Source: Chitinophaga niabensis (GTDB lineage: Bacteria; Bacteroidota; Bacteroidia; Chitinophagales; Chitinophagaceae). Taken from it: a stretch of 64,000 bases of DNA. Position 1 is the stretch's first letter. The number at the start of each line of letters is the position of its first letter. The stretch lies in the NCBI GenBank assembly GCA_017849435.1, contig JAFIGY010000003.1:62001-126000 (forward strand), written 5' to 3'. A program made the translations under genes and the position numbers. The notes below the pieces were generated by a model, which saw only the letters and a program-made list of their open reading frames with translations, was not told the DNA's origin and did no database searches. Of this stretch, positions 51,901-59,742 are shown piece after piece.

Positions 51901-53507
51901 AATTGGGTAAATCGTTCCTCGAAAACCTTGCCATGTCCACCATCTTCACCGGACTGGGCAGTGTGATGAAGAACGCTTCGGCCGTTTGGCGGATATCTGC
52001 CACCGGCGCCGCCTTCATCGGGTATAGTCTGGGCAGGCGCATCATAACGGGAGAAGGTATCCCCAAAGGCCGTGAGCTCCCGCTTTTCATCTATGAGCAA
52101 CTCATCACGCTGGCCGCTATCGAAGCAGGTTCCGTACTCGCCAGACCGATGCTGGAAATGTTCTATACAAAAGGACTTTCCCTGAGAGTGACCCGCATCA
52201 ACGAAAAGATCACCGCGCTGAAAACAGATATCGCGGCATCCCAAACGAAACTCGCAGACATCCTCTCCAAAGGAGATGCAGACAATGCCTTGAAAATACA
52301 ACACCTCGGGGAGCAGCGGGGATTGCTGGAAAAGTACCTGGGCATCCTCCGCGAGATAAAGGAAGCAAAGGATATTCAATACGATCGGGATGTAGATTAC
52401 GAGATCAAGTTGGCGGAAAACGCGCTGGAAAAGATCAGATTCGTTGAATTCCAGCAGAAGGTAGGATTCCGCCAGAACCGGTTTGCAGGAGATAAGGTAA
52501 GCTATAAGCCCGGTGATAAAGCGGTGCAGGATATCAAAGATTATTACGGAGAGAATAATGTAACTGGTCCGGACAAAGACGGCATGCTGAAAGTAAAAAC
52601 AGAAGATGGTAAAGAACTCAATTTCTACCCGGAAACGAAAGAGAAGGAAGTGAACCGCTCCATCCTCGAAAGGCCCGCTACCAAATTGCCTCCGGATGTT
52701 GCGCATTCCATCAATGTAACGTGGACGAACATCGGCAACGTACCTGGCATGATCATTTACAAAGGCAGCAAAACAGTGGCGGAAGCCAGGGACTTCTGGA
52801 ATGAAACCGGCCCCAATATGTACGACCAGGTATACACAGGAGAATACTATATCAAGTATGATACTACACAGGGCCGCCTGCTGTTGGGCGAAATACAGAC
52901 CGGGCGCATACTCGGCTTCTTCCTCGATGAAGGGCGCATTTATCCTACCGCCGAAACGAAAACACTGGTGAATGATCCGATGAAGGACATGGGTATTGCC
53001 GTTGAAAAACTGCAGCGATACTATGGGCTTAAAGACCCCACCATTCCGCTCAAAGGCAATTTCTCCAGCAAGGCCGTTATTGTGGCGGATCCCAACAGAA
53101 CCACCACCATCCTTGGCGCTTATGTGGTGGAAGACAATGGAAAGGTCGTTTTCCGCGATATGCCGCAGTTGTTCGATAATTTCGGGAATCTCAAGAATGC
53201 AGATTTCGGCGCAAAAAAAGGAGGATTCAATGTGCTGAATGTGGGAGAAGGTTTCTACGAACCCGGCAGTTTCTTTGACAAGTATAATCGCCCCTGGCTG
53301 CTGGAAGCCATCCAGCGGGATGATATATTCTATGTGGCCTCCGATCCCACGCAGGAAATCTTTATATTTAAACGGGATAAGTCCGGTAACTGGCTGGTCG
53401 ACAAAATAACCGGAGAGCGGCTGCGGACTGGCTTCGGAAAAGAAGTAAAAATACTGGAAGACAACGGTTACAAGTATGATCCCGTAACAAAGACCTACAA
53501 AAAATAA
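48921..53507 (+). CDS. Large DUF4157 polymorphic toxin, TTG start, candidate CIS cargo
   Basis: A 1528-aa protein. The leader has GFFQPKLKVGAPDDPHEREA, a CEHC plus Glu-run (77-83) and a DUF4157 core with HELTHVVQQ (192-200). A long middle region follows; at about 906-975 lies a hydrophobic, Ala/Gly-rich hairpin (VITLMALVTAAIAIASGG) that may insert into a membrane. A coiled coil (about 1090-1170) and a C-terminal 280-residue domain of unknown fold (GGFNVLNVGEGFYEPGSFFD, WLLEAIQRDDIFYV) end it. The start must be TTG at 48921, since stops lie upstream in frame and no ATG precedes the leader. The gene after it, five bases on, may encode immunity. Confidence 0.88.
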   Translation: MNEQTHTTPQPGTSREPASVKETGQSGFFQPKLKVGAPDDPHEREADQVADHVMRAPADAEPAFFKPAPVPLQRKCEHCEEEEKLQREEESTEETGIFMQAAGDGEPTVTPAAAQAITQGAGKGNPLPTGTKDFMENRFGRSFDEVRLHTDGEAAQLSAGLHAQAFTHGKDIYFNAGRFDPASSAGKHLLAHELTHVVQQSGGPRSVQRAPNPPDQDKSLQVWKDAVILEQTYHKVWVDHLYPGTLVTGYVHIELIHVPADVTSQFLPPEAMGGGQKGVSIKMPEEGVPVELPPIPKQPDYFEWRESTGKDVKTPNTTGTLPSPPKAGGKGVVIRVNRRIEIVTRNKVRATIVMSGNTSLPPSFNITQLNARSALEQVLNYPIANASLQLLFNYTFPGDEPDSADPINEQRVTSLNDLIRTYAPDLAGIDLTPYQQYNAAIHLLLAYVPHAAIVLQDYSRKMQDVETKTLAEAEKYIQNLGKRDGITVQSPDGKFHTSELTQMELFNALNELRLHQGERHEINWRTSGNKVKVEKIFLNGKEISIRDAIDNLYYVDPDAAAAGNGKAAGEAIIYRMMNSGFYARKPVTHDEAMKLWNDIDDRIEFPEKLPDITHVPDGIFVALYAKGTGEYHTINADYVEGKRRFMKSKDDYDRDVKVKSNTAPPEEEGSTPLMFDIYETAGGGKILQYIEAQLDKGVLNDTAFRDVAKDRKYLQSSLSLIVMNKMNNAGNRLALDIITKAHNGLKTLLDDDDAFRALIMRFPDMSEKDQNDTLSILGVEAEKKDVYRKILADKKTAYQIAFGITVKTIGLTPLRSGLRTVTTELATAKEQITKGQLNALLVEGDFGNVIRTQIYKQFGFTKLTAETFPHHDQTQGVFPTALSGNALDYSGMMEQIYANFVAHSDNAMTVMKVTVITLMALVTAAIAIASGGIGTGVAAVFFTEGTAAFTATSIGVSALSMTVMGEAFSQTLGAAGVGPGGALGKDKEYYGAKELGKSFLENLAMSTIFTGLGSVMKNASAVWRISATGAAFIGYSLGRRIITGEGIPKGRELPLFIYEQLITLAAIEAGSVLARPMLEMFYTKGLSLRVTRINEKITALKTDIAASQTKLADILSKGDADNALKIQHLGEQRGLLEKYLGILREIKEAKDIQYDRDVDYEIKLAENALEKIRFVEFQQKVGFRQNRFAGDKVSYKPGDKAVQDIKDYYGENNVTGPDKDGMLKVKTEDGKELNFYPETKEKEVNRSILERPATKLPPDVAHSINVTWTNIGNVPGMIIYKGSKTVAEARDFWNETGPNMYDQVYTGEYYIKYDTTQGRLLLGEIQTGRILGFFLDEGRIYPTAETKTLVNDPMKDMGIAVEKLQRYYGLKDPTIPLKGNFSSKAVIVADPNRTTTILGAYVVEDNGKVVFRDMPQLFDNFGNLKNADFGAKKGGFNVLNVGEGFYEPGSFFDKYNRPWLLEAIQRDDIFYVASDPTQEIFIFKRDKSGNWLVDKITGERLRTGFGKEVKILEDNGYKYDPVTKTYKK

Positions 53508-53511
53508 ATGC

Positions 53512-54054
53512 ATGTATTCAGGTTATCCTTCATTTCCGGATAATGTAAAGGCCGTTTGGCAGGATGTTATACAACGCTATGGCTTTATGGCCGCAGAGGA
53601 AGGGGAAGTTGTGGTGGAGCTGCAGAATGCTTATACCCGCATTGCTTTTGAGATCATTGAAGAATCTCTGATAGCGTCCGTTAAGGTAAACGATCAGTTC
53701 GTTAACGTGGAGGATTGGGCCGCGGCGGAGGATATGCAGGCCTATAAAACCTGGGAAGAACAAAGGAGGCAGGCGGTGGAGGGGCTTTCACGGGAGGAGT
53801 ATTTCAAAGCGTATCTCCTGTATCTGAAGATACTGACAGAGAAATATTTCGGTAACCTCCTGCAATCCGGCGCCGCTCCGCATTCCGCTGCTTATGATGA
53901 TATGATGCAGAAGCGGAAGGTTGCGCAGGAAAAATTCAGCAGGGCCTGGAAAGCCATGCAGGGCCTGGATTATGAACATCCCATCCGCCAGAAATACATA
54001 CACGGGGACCCAGCCTGGGTGGATGACATGATCCGGGTGTTGGACGGGCACTAA
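53512..54054 (+). CDS. Candidate immunity protein to the DUF4157 toxin
   Basis: A 180-aa acidic, soluble protein without known family. Its pattern, PSFPDNVKAVWQDVIQRYGF followed by a short beta hairpin (VVVELQNAYTRIAFEI) and a helical, charged C-terminus, resembles immunity proteins of polymorphic toxins. It begins five bases after the toxin stop and is the last gene of the locus. Immunity is inferred from position and size only; it could also be a chaperone for the toxin. Most described eCIS loci have no immunity gene, which makes this worth testing. Confidence 0.7.
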   Translation: MYSGYPSFPDNVKAVWQDVIQRYGFMAAEEGEVVVELQNAYTRIAFEIIEESLIASVKVNDQFVNVEDWAAAEDMQAYKTWEEQRRQAVEGLSREEYFKAYLLYLKILTEKYFGNLLQSGAAPHSAAYDDMMQKRKVAQEKFSRAWKAMQGLDYEHPIRQKYIHGDPAWVDDMIRVLDGH

Positions 54055-54099
54055 CAAATTATTTTTTTGTTAATTTCGCCGTTTACCAACAACCTGAAT

Positions 54100-55974
54100 A
54101 TGAGAAAAACGATCGTTCCTGCACTTTTGTGCCTGTTGGTGAGCGCAGCCGCTTTCGCACAGCCGGACCGCTGGCAGCAACGGGTGAAGTACAGGATGGA
54201 TGTGCGGATGGATGTAAGCGCCAACCGGATTACCGGCAAACAACAGCTGGAATACACGAATAACTCACCGGATACCCTCTTCCGCGTATTTTACCACCTC
54301 TACTGGAACGCCTTCCAACCGGGAAGCATGATGGACGTACGCAGCCGCGAGCTCGGCAAGCTCGTGCTCGTGGATTCCAAAGGCAAGCTGAAGAATGACT
54401 GGGATGAGCGGGTGAAGGACCGGATATCCAAACTGAAGCCGGACGAGATCGGCTACCAGAAAGTATTATCCCTCAGGTGCAACGGCCGCCAGCAAACTTA
54501 CCGCACGGAAGAGACCATTCTGGTGGTAGACCTGGATCAGCCGGTCCTCCCGAAAAGCAGCGTTACTTTCGACCTGGAATTTGAAGCGCAGGTACCGGTG
54601 CAGATCCGCCGCAGCGGCCGGATGAACAAGGAAGGGGTGGATTTCTCCATCGCGCAGTGGTACCCTAAAATGTGCGAATATGACTATGAAGGATGGCATC
54701 CCACACCCTACATCGCACGGGAATTCTACGGCGTTTGGGGCGATTTTGACGTGAATATCACCCTCGATAAGAAATATGTAGTGGCAGGAACCGGCTATCT
54801 GCAGAACCCGGAGCAGATCGGCTACGGATATGAAGCGAAAGGGACAAAAGTGGTACGGCCGGCCGGGAATACGCTCACCTGGCGGTTTATAGCGCCCAAT
54901 GTGCATGATTTCGTTTGGGCCGCCGACCCGGATTACAAGCATATTAAAAAGGAAGTGGATGGTTTTACCGCGCATTTCTTCTACCTGGAGAATGATACCA
55001 CCCGCACAACATGGCCGCAGCTCGCAGAGATGATCCCTAACGCCTACGCCTATATCAAAAAACATTTCGGCCCTTATCCCTACAAACAATATTCCTTCAT
55101 TCAGGGCGGCGATGGCGGCATGGAGTACCCTATGGCCACGCTGATCCTCGGTAACGGAAAACTCTTCGGCCTCTACGGCGTTGCCATCCACGAATGGATG
55201 CACAGCTGGTACCAGGGCATGCTGGGCACTAACGAAAGCCTGTATCCCTGGATGGATGAAGGCTTCACCACTTTCGCGGAAGATAATACCATCGGCAATA
55301 CCATCGATTCCCTCAAAGGCCGCTGGCCAATGGAAAGCGCTTACCGCGGGTATTTCGGGCTGGTGAAAGGAGGATTCGAGGAACCGATGAGCACCCATTC
55401 GGATCATTATAGTACGAACTATGGATACGGACAAAGCGCTTATTCCAAAGGTGCAGTATTCCTCGAACAGCTGGGATATGTGATCGGCGCTTCCGTACGC
55501 GATGCAGGGTTATTGAGGTATTACCGCGACTGGCGCTTCAGGCATCCCAATCCGAAGGATTTTATTCGCGTGATGGAGAAGGAAAGCGGTCTGCAGCTCG
55601 ACTGGTATCTGCAATACATGATGAACTCCACCAAGCATATCGATTACGGGCTGGACAGTATATACAACGAGAATGGTCGTGGTGTGATCCGTTTGCGCAG
55701 GATAGGAGAGTTCCCCATGCCCATCGATCTGATGGTGGAATATGCAGACGGGCGGAAGGAATTACATTACATCCCGCTTACGCTCATGTTCGGTAACAAA
55801 CTGCAGGAAGATACTTCCATCAAACGCGTGGTACATGATGGCTGGAAGTGGACGCATCCAACGTACACGGTTACACTGGATGTGCCTCTTGGCCGGGTGA
55901 AAAGCATTGAGATCGACCCCAGCCGGCGAATGGCGGACATCGATCGAAGGAATAACAAAGCAGTAGGAGAATAA
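54100..55974 (+). CDS. Secreted M1-family metallopeptidase
   Basis: A 624-aa M1 peptidase of the gluzincin group. A signal peptide (RKTIVPALLCLLVSAAAFAQ) marks export. The zinc site is HEWMH (364-368) with the third ligand Glu387 (WMDEGFTTFAED), 18 residues after the last His as in the family. The exopeptidase-type segment DGGMEYPMATLI, related to GxMEN, precedes it. The start at 54100 is chosen because it begins the signal peptide. It is 45 bases after the last eCIS gene but has its own AT-rich leader; a terminator follows. A role in peptide nutrition is likely. Confidence 0.93.
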   Translation: MRKTIVPALLCLLVSAAAFAQPDRWQQRVKYRMDVRMDVSANRITGKQQLEYTNNSPDTLFRVFYHLYWNAFQPGSMMDVRSRELGKLVLVDSKGKLKNDWDERVKDRISKLKPDEIGYQKVLSLRCNGRQQTYRTEETILVVDLDQPVLPKSSVTFDLEFEAQVPVQIRRSGRMNKEGVDFSIAQWYPKMCEYDYEGWHPTPYIAREFYGVWGDFDVNITLDKKYVVAGTGYLQNPEQIGYGYEAKGTKVVRPAGNTLTWRFIAPNVHDFVWAADPDYKHIKKEVDGFTAHFFYLENDTTRTTWPQLAEMIPNAYAYIKKHFGPYPYKQYSFIQGGDGGMEYPMATLILGNGKLFGLYGVAIHEWMHSWYQGMLGTNESLYPWMDEGFTTFAEDNTIGNTIDSLKGRWPMESAYRGYFGLVKGGFEEPMSTHSDHYSTNYGYGQSAYSKGAVFLEQLGYVIGASVRDAGLLRYYRDWRFRHPNPKDFIRVMEKESGLQLDWYLQYMMNSTKHIDYGLDSIYNENGRGVIRLRRIGEFPMPIDLMVEYADGRKELHYIPLTLMFGNKLQEDTSIKRVVHDGWKWTHPTYTVTLDVPLGRVKSIEIDPSRRMADIDRRNNKAVGE

Positions 55975-55981
55975 TATCGAA

Positions 55982-56005
55982 AAGAGGGAGGGCGCTCCCT
56001 CTTTT
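55982..56005. terminator. Bidirectional terminator between convergent genes
   Basis: A 10-bp perfect stem (55982-55991 with 55996-56005; AAAGAGGGAG arm) with a four-base loop and a T run on the plus side (CTCTTTTTTT) and an A run on the other. It separates the M1 peptidase gene from the convergent patatin gene. Confidence 0.9.
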
Positions 56006-56006
56006 T

Positions 56007-57014
56007 TTATGGGAGGCTTTCAAAGTATTTCTTTGCGGTGGCCTCGCCAATGGCCACCATGTTCTTCATCTCTCCCGGATCGAATATGAGTCCGCCGGGA
56101 CCGCCGCCCAAGGGCTTTTCCGGGCGGATGATATGCAGGGTGAGGTTTTTTTTGCCAACGAACGGATTCTCCAGCGGGATATCGAAATATGTATCAATAT
56201 CTTTTTGTTTGATCCCCGCCGCTTTCATTTTAGCCTTAACATCATTCAGATATTGCAGGCTGCGGTTCACGAATTTCGGCAGCTGCAGATCATTCACCGC
56301 CACGTCAAACATAAACCAGTTCAGCGTTTCCTGCAGAATATCAAACGGGTTGGTAAAAAGATGATCCGCTGTTTCCGGCGTTTCCGGTGTGAGCAGGATA
56401 GCATAAACCACCTCTGCGCCGTTGTCGATCGCCAGCTCTACAGGAACGTATTCCCGCAAACCGCCATCCACATATTGTTTCGGCTGATCGGGGATCACCT
56501 GGTAGGGCGGCAGGAACACCGGCTGGCAGGAGGAAGCGAACATGGCGCGGCGGAAAGTGCTGCTGTCATTCACTTTCACCACATCATAGTCCGGCGAAGT
56601 CATCGGCCGGTCGCTGTTCGTGAAATAGGTGATCCTGCCGGTTTGCAGGCAAACGGTGGTGAGATAAACTTCTTTTTTGCTTTTGATCATGGCGTTGTAA
56701 CGATCATCCGTGAACGTGCTTTTCAGCAGGTTGCTCAGTGGCTGGGCGTCGTAGAGCGAATAGGCGTTCTTGTTGCCGAAACGGTTGATGACATTACCAG
56801 TCAGAATGATATCGCTGGTAACATGTGTGGTATAAAGGTTTTCCAGGAGATTGATCTCCCCGGTAGCCGCCAGGGGCACAATGAGCGAGCCGGTGCTGGT
56901 ACCGCAAAGGGTATCGAAAGATAATTGGGGTGTGGAGGCCATATATTTCAGCACTCCTACGGCAAACGCTCCCTTGGAGCCGCCGCCGCTGATCACCAGG
57001 GCTGTTTTGGGCAT
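56007..57014 (-). CDS. Patatin-like phospholipase
   Basis: A 335-aa patatin-family acyl hydrolase. The oxyanion motif GGGSKGAF (10-17), nucleophile GTSTG (Ser40) and catalytic Asp183 (DGGLREYV) complete the Ser-Asp dyad. There is no signal peptide, so it is probably cytoplasmic, unlike ExoU-type effectors. It should cleave acyl chains from phospholipids or related esters. The next gene upstream, a small outer-membrane-type protein, ends 18 bases before its start, so they may form an operon. Confidence 0.93.
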   Translation of the reverse strand: MPKTALVISGGGSKGAFAVGVLKYMASTPQLSFDTLCGTSTGSLIVPLAATGEINLLENLYTTHVTSDIILTGNVINRFGNKNAYSLYDAQPLSNLLKSTFTDDRYNAMIKSKKEVYLTTVCLQTGRITYFTNSDRPMTSPDYDVVKVNDSSTFRRAMFASSCQPVFLPPYQVIPDQPKQYVDGGLREYVPVELAIDNGAEVVYAILLTPETPETADHLFTNPFDILQETLNWFMFDVAVNDLQLPKFVNRSLQYLNDVKAKMKAAGIKQKDIDTYFDIPLENPFVGKKNLTLHIIRPEKPLGGGPGGLIFDPGEMKNMVAIGEATAKKYFESLP

Positions 57015-57032
57015 AACGAAGAAATTTAAAGG

Positions 57033-57554
57033 TCAGAGTTCAGGTAGAGGCGGTATCTTCTTTCGGAAAATGTTCCACCCCAGACCCAGCTGGAACCACC
57101 AGCTGTTCAACATGTAATCCCGGTGTGATTTGACGGACAGCGTGAGCACATTGCCGATCTCTGCGGCAATGCCGCCGCCAACGAGACGCTGGTCCTTAGT
57201 GCCCCAGAGATGCTCCCCTACCAGCTGCACGTTGAAAATAGTGCTCTGCAGGGCCTTGGGGCCGTCCCAGATCAGCAGGGCCACACGCCCTCCGCCTATG
57301 CCGTAAATGTGCTTGTCCATAAAAGCCCCGCCACCGGTGACGCCTATACGTAATTTCCCGGGCACAACGGCCAGTTGGGGAGAGAACGAGAGCGTGGCGA
57401 GATAGAAATCCGGACTTTGATCAAAGGCGGTAGCCGCACCCTGCCCAACCTCCAGCGGAAATATCCAGCCGCGGGGGAATTCGCTCTGTGCGTGGCTTCG
57501 GATGGCAACACATAACAGCATGATCAGTAAAAAAGGAATGTATTTACTTTTCAT
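57033..57554 (-). CDS. Small secreted beta-rich protein, unknown
   Basis: A 173-aa exported protein. The signal peptide (MKSKYIPFLLIMLLCVAIRS, then HAQ) is clear. The mature part has alternating amphipathic strands (YLATLSFSPQLAVVPGKLRI, GVTGGGAFMDKHIYGIGGG, NSWWFQLGLGWNIF) ending in an aromatic-rich strand, typical of small outer-membrane beta-barrels. No family is recognised. It precedes the patatin gene on the same strand. Confidence 0.75.
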   Translation of the reverse strand: MKSKYIPFLLIMLLCVAIRSHAQSEFPRGWIFPLEVGQGAATAFDQSPDFYLATLSFSPQLAVVPGKLRIGVTGGGAFMDKHIYGIGGGRVALLIWDGPKALQSTIFNVQLVGEHLWGTKDQRLVGGGIAAEIGNVLTLSVKSHRDYMLNSWWFQLGLGWNIFRKKIPPLPEL

Positions 57555-57637
57555 GGGATGTACAATTAACAGGAAGGTTCCGGGCAGTAGGAATGTGTCT
57601 TTGGGGTGGCCGTTACCTGCCTGAATGAAAGCAATGG

Positions 57638-57662
57638 CCGGACGAGGGGTGTGATCGTCCGG
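57638..57662. other. Hairpin, possible terminator
   Basis: An 8-bp perfect inverted repeat (57638-57645 with 57655-57662, arm CCGGACGA) with a nine-base loop lies between the DinB-family gene and the next gene on the minus strand. There is no clear T run, so it may be a weak terminator. Confidence 0.4.
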
Positions 57663-57692
57663 ATTTACATTCCTGAAGTTACGGAAATATCA

Positions 57693-58253
57693 TCAGAATA
57701 TGACGCGTTCCAGCTGGCTGGCCCAGGGTTGATCCGGCTGCTCCCGCAGCTGCAGGGTATGCAGGTGATGATGATTGTGGTAGGCGGTAAAATATAACAC
57801 TTCCCGTATCGTGAGCTTGCCCAGCAACGGATGGGGCACCTGGTATTTGTCCAGTTCCTCTTCAGACCATTTATCGATCTGCTTCAGCAATTTATCCGCC
57901 TGTTGCTGAAAAGCCAGTTGAAGCCCTGCACGCTGCGAGGCCTCTGTAACAGGAGGAATATAAGGCCGTGTAGCCACCGCACCATGCCCAAGCACTTTAC
58001 GGTAAGCTTCCCGTATCTCTTCATAAGAGCGGGAGCGAGCCGCGGGCTTACCGAAATAACGAAGCAGGAAGCGGGGAAGTTTCATGGCGGTATTGACCGG
58101 TTTTGCACTCCGGATGAGATGGTCCAGTTGCTGGCCTGCCGACCATTTTCCTTCCGGCGAAACAATAAAACGATGATCGGAGAGGGTATCGATGAACGCG
58201 GTAAATTCCGCGAAACTGGTTTGTAATAAGGTTTTTATAGCCTGCTTGTTCAT
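57693..58253 (-). CDS. DinB-family protein
   Basis: A 186-aa four-helix DinB-family (DinB_2/YfiT-like) protein. The metal-binding His residues are visible as QLDHLIRS and FTAYHNHHHLHTL, with the typical spacing. Such proteins are putative metal-dependent hydrolases or thiol S-transferases. The ATG at 58253 (MNKQAIKTLLQ) is chosen over a 14-residue upstream extension. It follows a small gene by 38 bases on the same strand. Confidence 0.88.
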   Translation of the reverse strand: MNKQAIKTLLQTSFAEFTAFIDTLSDHRFIVSPEGKWSAGQQLDHLIRSAKPVNTAMKLPRFLLRYFGKPAARSRSYEEIREAYRKVLGHGAVATRPYIPPVTEASQRAGLQLAFQQQADKLLKQIDKWSEEELDKYQVPHPLLGKLTIREVLYFTAYHNHHHLHTLQLREQPDQPWASQLERVIF

Positions 58254-58291
58254 ATGGTTCCGGTTGTTGCAGCCAGCTGCAAGGTTAAAGA

Positions 58292-58501
58292 TCACTCGAG
58301 CACTTCACAATGAAAGCCTTGTTGTTTCACAAAGTTGATGATCAGCTGTTCGTCCACCTTCATATCCATAATGCGCAACACTTTATCACAATCTTCGATA
58401 TCAACATGGCAGTTGCCTACGTCAAAGTTATCACAAATTGCCCTGATAATAAGTTTCCGTTCCTGATGTGTGCCGATATTGGTTTTGAAGATGCCGATCA
58501 T
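58292..58501 (-). CDS. Small HMA-like fold protein without CxxC, unknown
   Basis: A 69-aa protein (MIGIFKTNIGTHQERKLIIR...). The order strand-helix-strand-strand-helix-strand and the segments CHVDIEDCDKVLRIMDM and FVKQQGFHCEVLE suggest a ferredoxin-like, heavy-metal-associated-type fold, but the metal-binding CxxC is missing. I believe similar short proteins occur in other Bacteroidota, but I cannot search. The start at 58501 is preferred; an extension to 58546 adds an unlike N-terminus. It precedes the DinB gene. Confidence 0.65.
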   Translation of the reverse strand: MIGIFKTNIGTHQERKLIIRAICDNFDVGNCHVDIEDCDKVLRIMDMKVDEQLIINFVKQQGFHCEVLE

Positions 58502-58582
58502 AGCACGGGTGTTTAAAAGCGTTCCCATAATCCTGGGTCTAAGCATGTGGTTGAATAATAACGGTGAGGACTGTATTAAATT

Positions 58583-58993
58583 TTATGGTTTGGGAGATTC
58601 ATCTTCCCGAAGATCTTCCGGCCGCTCTTCCCTGCTTTGTCCCCAACGGCGCCCAAAGGGGCCGCCCATACAGCGGTCGAAATGACTCCTGAGCCGTTCT
58701 TTCTCTTCCGGGGAGAGGTGTTCCATCTTCTGTCGCATTTTTTCCTGCCAGCGCCCTTTCTTCCAACCCCAGCCGCCACCCTGGTGGTGATGACCTTTCG
58801 GGAAACCGAAGAGAAGCTTGCTCAGGAACAGCAATCCCAATGCCTGCCAGAAGTTGATAACGGGACCGGCAAAAAGTTCAGGGACCAGCCAGTTCCAGAG
58901 TAACATGGTAGCAGTGCCGAACAGGAAGACAAATAACGCGCCTAATGCTATAAAGCCCAGTATCTTCCATCCAATATATCTTTTCATTTTCAT
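58583..58993 (-). CDS. Small two-helix membrane protein paired with ECF sigma factor
   Basis: A 136-aa protein with two predicted membrane helices (ILGFIALGALFVFLFGTATM, about 10-32, and FWQALGLLFLSKLLFGF, about 48-64). The soluble C-terminus is His/Gly/Trp-rich and then helical and charged (MRQKMEHLSPEEKERLRSHF), somewhat like Spy/CpxP-type segments. It starts four bases after the sigma-factor stop, so it may regulate that sigma factor, but it is not a recognised anti-sigma (no zinc motif). Confidence 0.8.
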   Translation of the reverse strand: MKMKRYIGWKILGFIALGALFVFLFGTATMLLWNWLVPELFAGPVINFWQALGLLFLSKLLFGFPKGHHHQGGGWGWKKGRWQEKMRQKMEHLSPEEKERLRSHFDRCMGGPFGRRWGQSREERPEDLREDESPKP

Positions 58994-58997
58994 GCGT

Positions 58998-59588
58998 TTA
59001 ATCGTTCAGTAATTCTTTGTACAATTGCGCCAGCCTTTCCCGCAGATATAATACTGCGTAGCGTTTGCGGGAGAGAAGCGTGTTCACGGATATACCTGTT
59101 TCCGCCGCAATTTCCTTGAAAGAGCGCCCCTCCACTTCATGTTGAAGGAACACATAACGTTGTTCTTCCGGCAGTTCATCGGTGGCTTCGGTAATGGCAT
59201 CGGCCAGCATTTTACGGAGAAAGGGAGTATCTGCCTGCGCTGCGGGGTCCGGGAGTATATCCGACAGATAGAGCGGTCCGTCCCCTTCGCCCCCGGATAC
59301 CGTCAGGTCCGAAAAACGGTCTTCCCGCTTCTTCCTGAACCAGTCCGTAATGCGGTTCCGCGTAACGGCAAAAAGCCATCCGGTGAGCGAGTCTATATCA
59401 GAGCCCAGGCGAAGGTATTGGGTGAACTGGAAAAGTACATCCTGCAGAATGTCTTCCGCATCGGCCACATTATCCACCCGTTTCCGGATGAAATGCAGGA
59501 GCCGCTGGCGTTCCTTTTCTACCGTCTGCCTGATACGCTCGTTTTGTTCCGCTGCCATCGATTTTTGTATGGAGAGCCACTCGTTCAT
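58998..59588 (-). CDS. ECF-type sigma-70 factor
   Basis: A 196-aa RNA polymerase sigma factor with regions 2 and 4 only. Region 2 includes DNVADAEDILQDVLFQFTQY and SLTGWLFAVTRNRITDWFRK; region 4 includes LPEEQRYVFLQHEVEGRSFK followed by the helix-turn-helix EIAAETGISVNTLLSRKRYA. It is followed by a small membrane protein gene. Its regulon is unknown; autoregulation is common for such pairs. Confidence 0.94.
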   Translation of the reverse strand: MNEWLSIQKSMAAEQNERIRQTVEKERQRLLHFIRKRVDNVADAEDILQDVLFQFTQYLRLGSDIDSLTGWLFAVTRNRITDWFRKKREDRFSDLTVSGGEGDGPLYLSDILPDPAAQADTPFLRKMLADAITEATDELPEEQRYVFLQHEVEGRSFKEIAAETGISVNTLLSRKRYAVLYLRERLAQLYKELLND

Positions 59589-59742
59589 CTTAATTAGGTA
59601 GACGAACGAACAAAGGGCATATTGTAAAGGTCCAGAATATTTTTAGCGATTCCTTATTCAATATTGCGAAACCGATACCTCATTTGACGAAACGTGTATA
59701 TCGATCTGTACACTGAGGATCAATGGCTTGGGGAGAGACGGG

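Larger units (their letters stand above)
23733..54054 (+). other. Contractile injection system (eCIS) locus
   Basis: Twenty-two plus-strand genes with short or overlapping junctions encode all parts of a phage-tail-like particle (terminator, sheaths, tubes, hub, spike, PAAR, gp25, gp6, Pvc12, tape measure, AAA+ ATPase) and a cargo region. There are no head, portal, terminase, integrase or lysis genes, and no TssJLM membrane complex. Confidence 0.93.

Noticed and set aside
51708-53513. A 601-codon open frame antisense to the DUF4157 toxin gene
   Set aside because: It is a by-product of codon use in the real gene; the sense frame has the DUF4157 leader, while the antisense product has no recognisable domain.
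23733-54054. A prophage or a canonical type VI secretion system
   Set aside because: No terminase, portal, capsid, integrase or lysis genes for a phage, and no TssJ, TssL or TssM for T6SS; DUF4255, DUF5908, tape-measure and Pvc15-like genes indicate eCIS.
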